DNA of 18,288 nt from an uncultured bacterium (GTDB lineage Bacteria; Verrucomicrobiota; Lentisphaeria; Victivallales; UBA1829): NCBI GenBank assembly GCA_900549415.1, contig URNX01000058.1:1-18288 (forward strand), in the 5' to 3' direction. Made by a program: the position numbers and the translations under genes. The notes beneath the pieces were generated by a model. The model did no database searches. It was not told where the DNA came from and was given only the letters and a program-made list of their open reading frames with translations. Within the stretch, counting starts at the first letter, position 1, and every line of letters starts with the position of its first letter. This document shows positions 16,349-18,288 of this stretch, one piece after another.

Positions 16349-16660
16349 ATGAACGATTCCGAATTCACCACGCCACCCGCACACATTCACTTCAAGGCGA
16401 AGAAATTTCCCGAACTCGCCGGAACATTCCGCGATGGCGCACTCGCCTTCCTGGAGCCCGGCGGAGGCGGTCCGCTCGGCAAACATTCGCATCCGCACGA
16501 CCACCTTTTTCTCGTCGTCTCCGGCGAAGCGCGTGTGGAATACGAAAATGAAACCGTTGTCATTCCTGCAGGCACAACCTGCCGGGTGACAGGCCGCCGT
16601 CCTCATGCCGTCTGGAACAACACAAACCAGCAGACCGTCATGCTCGGTCTGACAATTTAA
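16349..16660 (+). CDS. small single-domain cupin
   Basis: The product has 103 residues in one cupin_2 barrel. Motif 1 holds the metal-binding histidine cluster GKHSHPHDH (H46, H48, H50, H52) followed by LVVSGEARVEY; the usual Glu is not at its standard place. Motif 2 holds IPAGTTCRV (P73, G75) and H86-AVWN90. Such proteins bind a metal and may be enzymes (isomerases, dioxygenases) or sugar/ligand sensors; the substrate is unknown. The start is uncertain: ATG 16349 is preferred, but GTG 16337, which overlaps the transporter's stop as GTGA, would add four residues. Close spacing suggests co-transcription with the transporter gene. Confidence 0.8.
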   Translation: MNDSEFTTPPAHIHFKAKKFPELAGTFRDGALAFLEPGGGGPLGKHSHPHDHLFLVVSGEARVEYENETVVIPAGTTCRVTGRRPHAVWNNTNQQTVMLGLTI

Positions 16661-16670
16661 GGAGCTGATC

Positions 16671-16973
16671 ATGGTCAAACACATTATTCTCTGGAAGCTG
16701 AAAGATGAACTGAGCCCCGAACAGAAGGAATCAGTCAAGCAGGGCATCAAAGCCGGACTCGAAGGTCTGCGCGGTGTTGTCCCGGGACTCGTTGACATCC
16801 ACGTCCGCACAAACGGACTTCCGAGTTCGAATGCCGATGTCATGCTCGACTCGACCCTTGCGGATGCGGACGCGCTGAAAGGCTATGCGGTGCATCCCGC
16901 GCACGTCGAAGTTGCCAACACGAAGGTTCGTCCCTTCACCCAGATCCGCATGTGCCTCGATTTTGAGGAATAA
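16671..16973 (+). CDS. Dabb (stress-responsive A/B barrel) domain protein
   Basis: The product has 100 residues, a full-length ferredoxin-like A/B barrel of the Dabb family. It shows the N-terminal strand MVKHIILWKLK with conserved H4, the polar helix SPEQKESVKQGIKAGLEGL, and the YAVHPAHVEV segment (72-81) followed by VRPF. Bacterial members are mostly uncharacterised dimers, and no reaction can be assigned. Its ribosome site TAAGGAG overlaps the stop codon of the cupin gene, so the two are translated from one mRNA and may act in the same process. Confidence 0.88.
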   Translation: MVKHIILWKLKDELSPEQKESVKQGIKAGLEGLRGVVPGLVDIHVRTNGLPSSNADVMLDSTLADADALKGYAVHPAHVEVANTKVRPFTQIRMCLDFEE

Positions 16974-17042
16974 CCGGATACGGTCGGTTGCGCCCGCTGC
17001 TCCGTGCGGCGGACGCGACGCACAATACAGGAGTGATTCCGA

Positions 17043-17921
17043 ATGGAAGAATTCTGTCACAGATGCCATTGCAAATTAAATCCGAAGAATAAAGTCCAGA
17101 TCCGGTACAAGAATTTTTACGTCTGCAAAAAATGCGCGGAAGAAAAGTATTCCAAATGTGAAATATGTCATCAGTATGCCTGCGAAGAGGATCTTGTTTA
17201 CACGGATACAAAACCTGTCTGCATCTCATGTCTTTGCGAAAAATATGTTCTCTGTCCGCACTGCGAAACGTTCATCAAAGCCGCGGCGGCCATTGATTTT
17301 CACGGTCATCTGATGTGCAGGAAATGCAAAGCGGAGTACTTCGGCACCTGCGGCGGCTGCAACCGGAAGGTTGAAAAAGAGGAACTCGAAGAAGTCCGTC
17401 TGAACCGGAAAACGCTCTCGCTGTGTCCCGACTGTTTAAACGGAAAATATATTTTCTGCGAGGAGTGCCGTGACTGGAAACCTGCGGAGAAGTCCTGTCG
17501 CTGGAACGGACATGTTTATTGTGCAGAATGTGCGGAATTTCATTGCAAGCCTTGCGATTCCTGCAAAAAGCTGGTTGCAGAAAACAAGATTGAGTATCTT
17601 ACCGTAAAAGGACGTTCTCTGGAAGTCTGCCCGGACTGTCTCCGCTCGAAGGATTGCGAATGTGATTTCTGTTATGAGTTTTTCCCGAAGAATGAGATTT
17701 ATACAATCGATTCGGAACATTATTGTGCGGAATGCCTTCGTGAAGCCGCCGCGGAGTGGGATGAAGAGCAGCGTCTGGAAGCTCTTGAAACGCTCGGAGC
17801 CGTCGCGCTCGGCATCTGGGCCGGCAAGAAATTACACGATGCTCTTTTCAGCCCCGCCCCCTCCGATGACAAACCTCTCTTCAGCGAAGGCGATCCGGAA
17901 AATGAAAATGAAGAATTCTAA
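17043..17921 (+). CDS. protein with seven tandem CxxC-CxxC zinc-binding repeats (LIM-like)
   Basis: The product has 292 residues. Fourteen CxxC pairs make seven modules: C5/C8-C28/C31, C39/C42-C60/C63, C71/C74-C92/C95, C103/C106-C128/C131, C139/C142-C160/C163, C171/C174-C196/C199 and C207/C210-C228/C231. The inner gap is 17, 19 or 21 residues, and every linker between modules is exactly seven residues. Each module probably binds one Zn through four Cys, like LIM or treble-clef fingers, although a LIM domain has a two-residue linker. Residues 232-250 are an acidic helix, 251-264 a short hydrophobic Gly-containing stretch (LGAVALGIWAGKKL), and the tail is acidic. There is no signal peptide, so it is probably cytoplasmic, acting in protein-protein or nucleic-acid contact. 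Start: ATG 17043 after CAGGAG. Codon use looks more AT-rich than in neighbouring genes. The function is not known to me. Confidence 0.85.
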   Translation: MEEFCHRCHCKLNPKNKVQIRYKNFYVCKKCAEEKYSKCEICHQYACEEDLVYTDTKPVCISCLCEKYVLCPHCETFIKAAAAIDFHGHLMCRKCKAEYFGTCGGCNRKVEKEELEEVRLNRKTLSLCPDCLNGKYIFCEECRDWKPAEKSCRWNGHVYCAECAEFHCKPCDSCKKLVAENKIEYLTVKGRSLEVCPDCLRSKDCECDFCYEFFPKNEIYTIDSEHYCAECLREAAAEWDEEQRLEALETLGAVALGIWAGKKLHDALFSPAPSDDKPLFSEGDPENENEEF

Positions 17922-18288
17922 GAACAAATTCACGCGGACTTATATCTTTGATTCGGATGAGTTCTCGCAGGATAGTTTGCGAATAGAGACTTGAAAAACA
18001 GTTGAAGAATGATAAATTATCGTATGACCCAATGGCGGTTCGGTGCTGATTTAATAACATCATAAAAGACAGACAGGCAAAGCGGTTCGATGGAGATGCT
18101 GCAGTTCATGATGAAAAGTTGCTAAAAACGCGGAGAAAGTCTGTGTTTAAAAAGCCCCTTCACAAAACAGAGGACCTTACTTTAATGATGAGCAAAGAAG
18201 ACATTATGACTATAAAAAGTAAATTTACATCTATGAAGAGATTACACAGCAGGAGAAGGATGATGTTCACAATACAGAGAAGGCCATC
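17922..18288. other. AT-rich terminal region without a convincing gene
   Basis: There is no clear terminator after the zinc-repeat gene. A promoter-like sequence lies at 17991-18018. A frame is open without stops from 18050 to the window end, with its first ATG at 18185, but the translation is basic and low in hydrophobics and has no firm ribosome site. A second frame reads plausibly (APSQNRGPYFNDEQRR, then IYIYEEITQQEKDD) but is broken by TAA at 18220. This could be the start of a gene beyond the window or a decayed fragment. Confidence 0.5.
17991..18018 (+). promoter_or_regulatory. candidate promoter in the right-edge region
   Basis: TTGAAA (17991-17996) and TAAATT (18013-18018) are separated by 16 bases, with TGA before the -10 box giving an extended -10. 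A 13-codon frame (ATG 18024 to TAA 18063, MTQWRFGADLITS) follows directly, without a ribosome site I can support. The target gene would lie beyond the window. Confidence 0.3.

Noticed and set aside
16974..17042. Hairpin CCGCTGC-TCCGT-GCGGCGG between the Dabb and zinc-repeat genes as a terminator
   Set aside because: The stem is short with one G-U pair and is followed by no T-run, so a terminator call is not supported.
1..18288. CRISPR arrays, tRNA or rRNA genes, insertion sequences
   Set aside because: No regularly spaced repeats, cloverleaf-like sequences, ribosomal RNA motifs or transposase proteins with flanking inverted repeats were seen.

Overview
The window (18,288 bp) looks like a chromosomal segment of a Lentisphaerota bacterium, probably Victivallis-like. 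The main clue is the gene at 7987: it has the prepilin N-terminus FTLIELLVVIAIIAIL followed by LPALNKAR, and an exact H-X9-DG motif near its C-terminus. Proteins of this type occur in very many copies in Lentisphaerota, Planctomycetes and Verrucomicrobia. Secreted glycosidases and extended -10 promoters fit this assignment. It rests on protein style only; there is no rRNA or other phylogenetic marker in the window.

Layout. (1) Positions 1-300 are AT-rich edge sequence with a short open frame ending at 249. (2) Positions 407-7755, minus strand, hold a compact six-gene operon in the order hyfB-hyfC-hyfE-hyfF-hyfG-hyfI. Four genes are joined by three ATGA stop/start overlaps, and a terminator hairpin lies at about 312-357. 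The operon encodes a membrane complex of the group 4 [NiFe]-hydrogenase / complex I superfamily. All four Ni-binding cysteines are absent from the large subunit, and the complex I quinone tyrosine is also missing. It is therefore best read as an energy-converting-hydrogenase-related (Ehr-type) ion pump, not a hydrogenase. (3) A divergent promoter region (7756-7986) separates it from a plus-strand carbohydrate cluster: a pilin-like H-X9-DG protein, a secreted 1011-residue clan GH-A-like glycosidase, a GH16 enzyme without a signal peptide, and an AraC regulator. (4) Positions 13737-16973 hold a lipoprotein/Ig-domain/Na-Pi transporter/PhoU fusion, followed by a cupin and a Dabb-domain protein. 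(5) Positions 17043-17921 encode a protein with seven very regular zinc-binding repeats. (6) The last 367 bp are AT-rich with no convincing gene.

How the genes may work together (inference): the Ehr-like complex would couple electron transfer from ferredoxin, via the ferredoxin-NuoB fusion subunit, through two antiporter-like subunits to H+ or Na+ transport. The Na/Pi symporter could use a Na+ gradient of that kind. The carbohydrate cluster looks like a small inducible saccharide-utilisation unit. The most unusual items are the Na/Pi transporter fused to a lipoprotein leader with Ig-like domains, the seven-repeat zinc protein, and the Ni-less hydrogenase-like complex.
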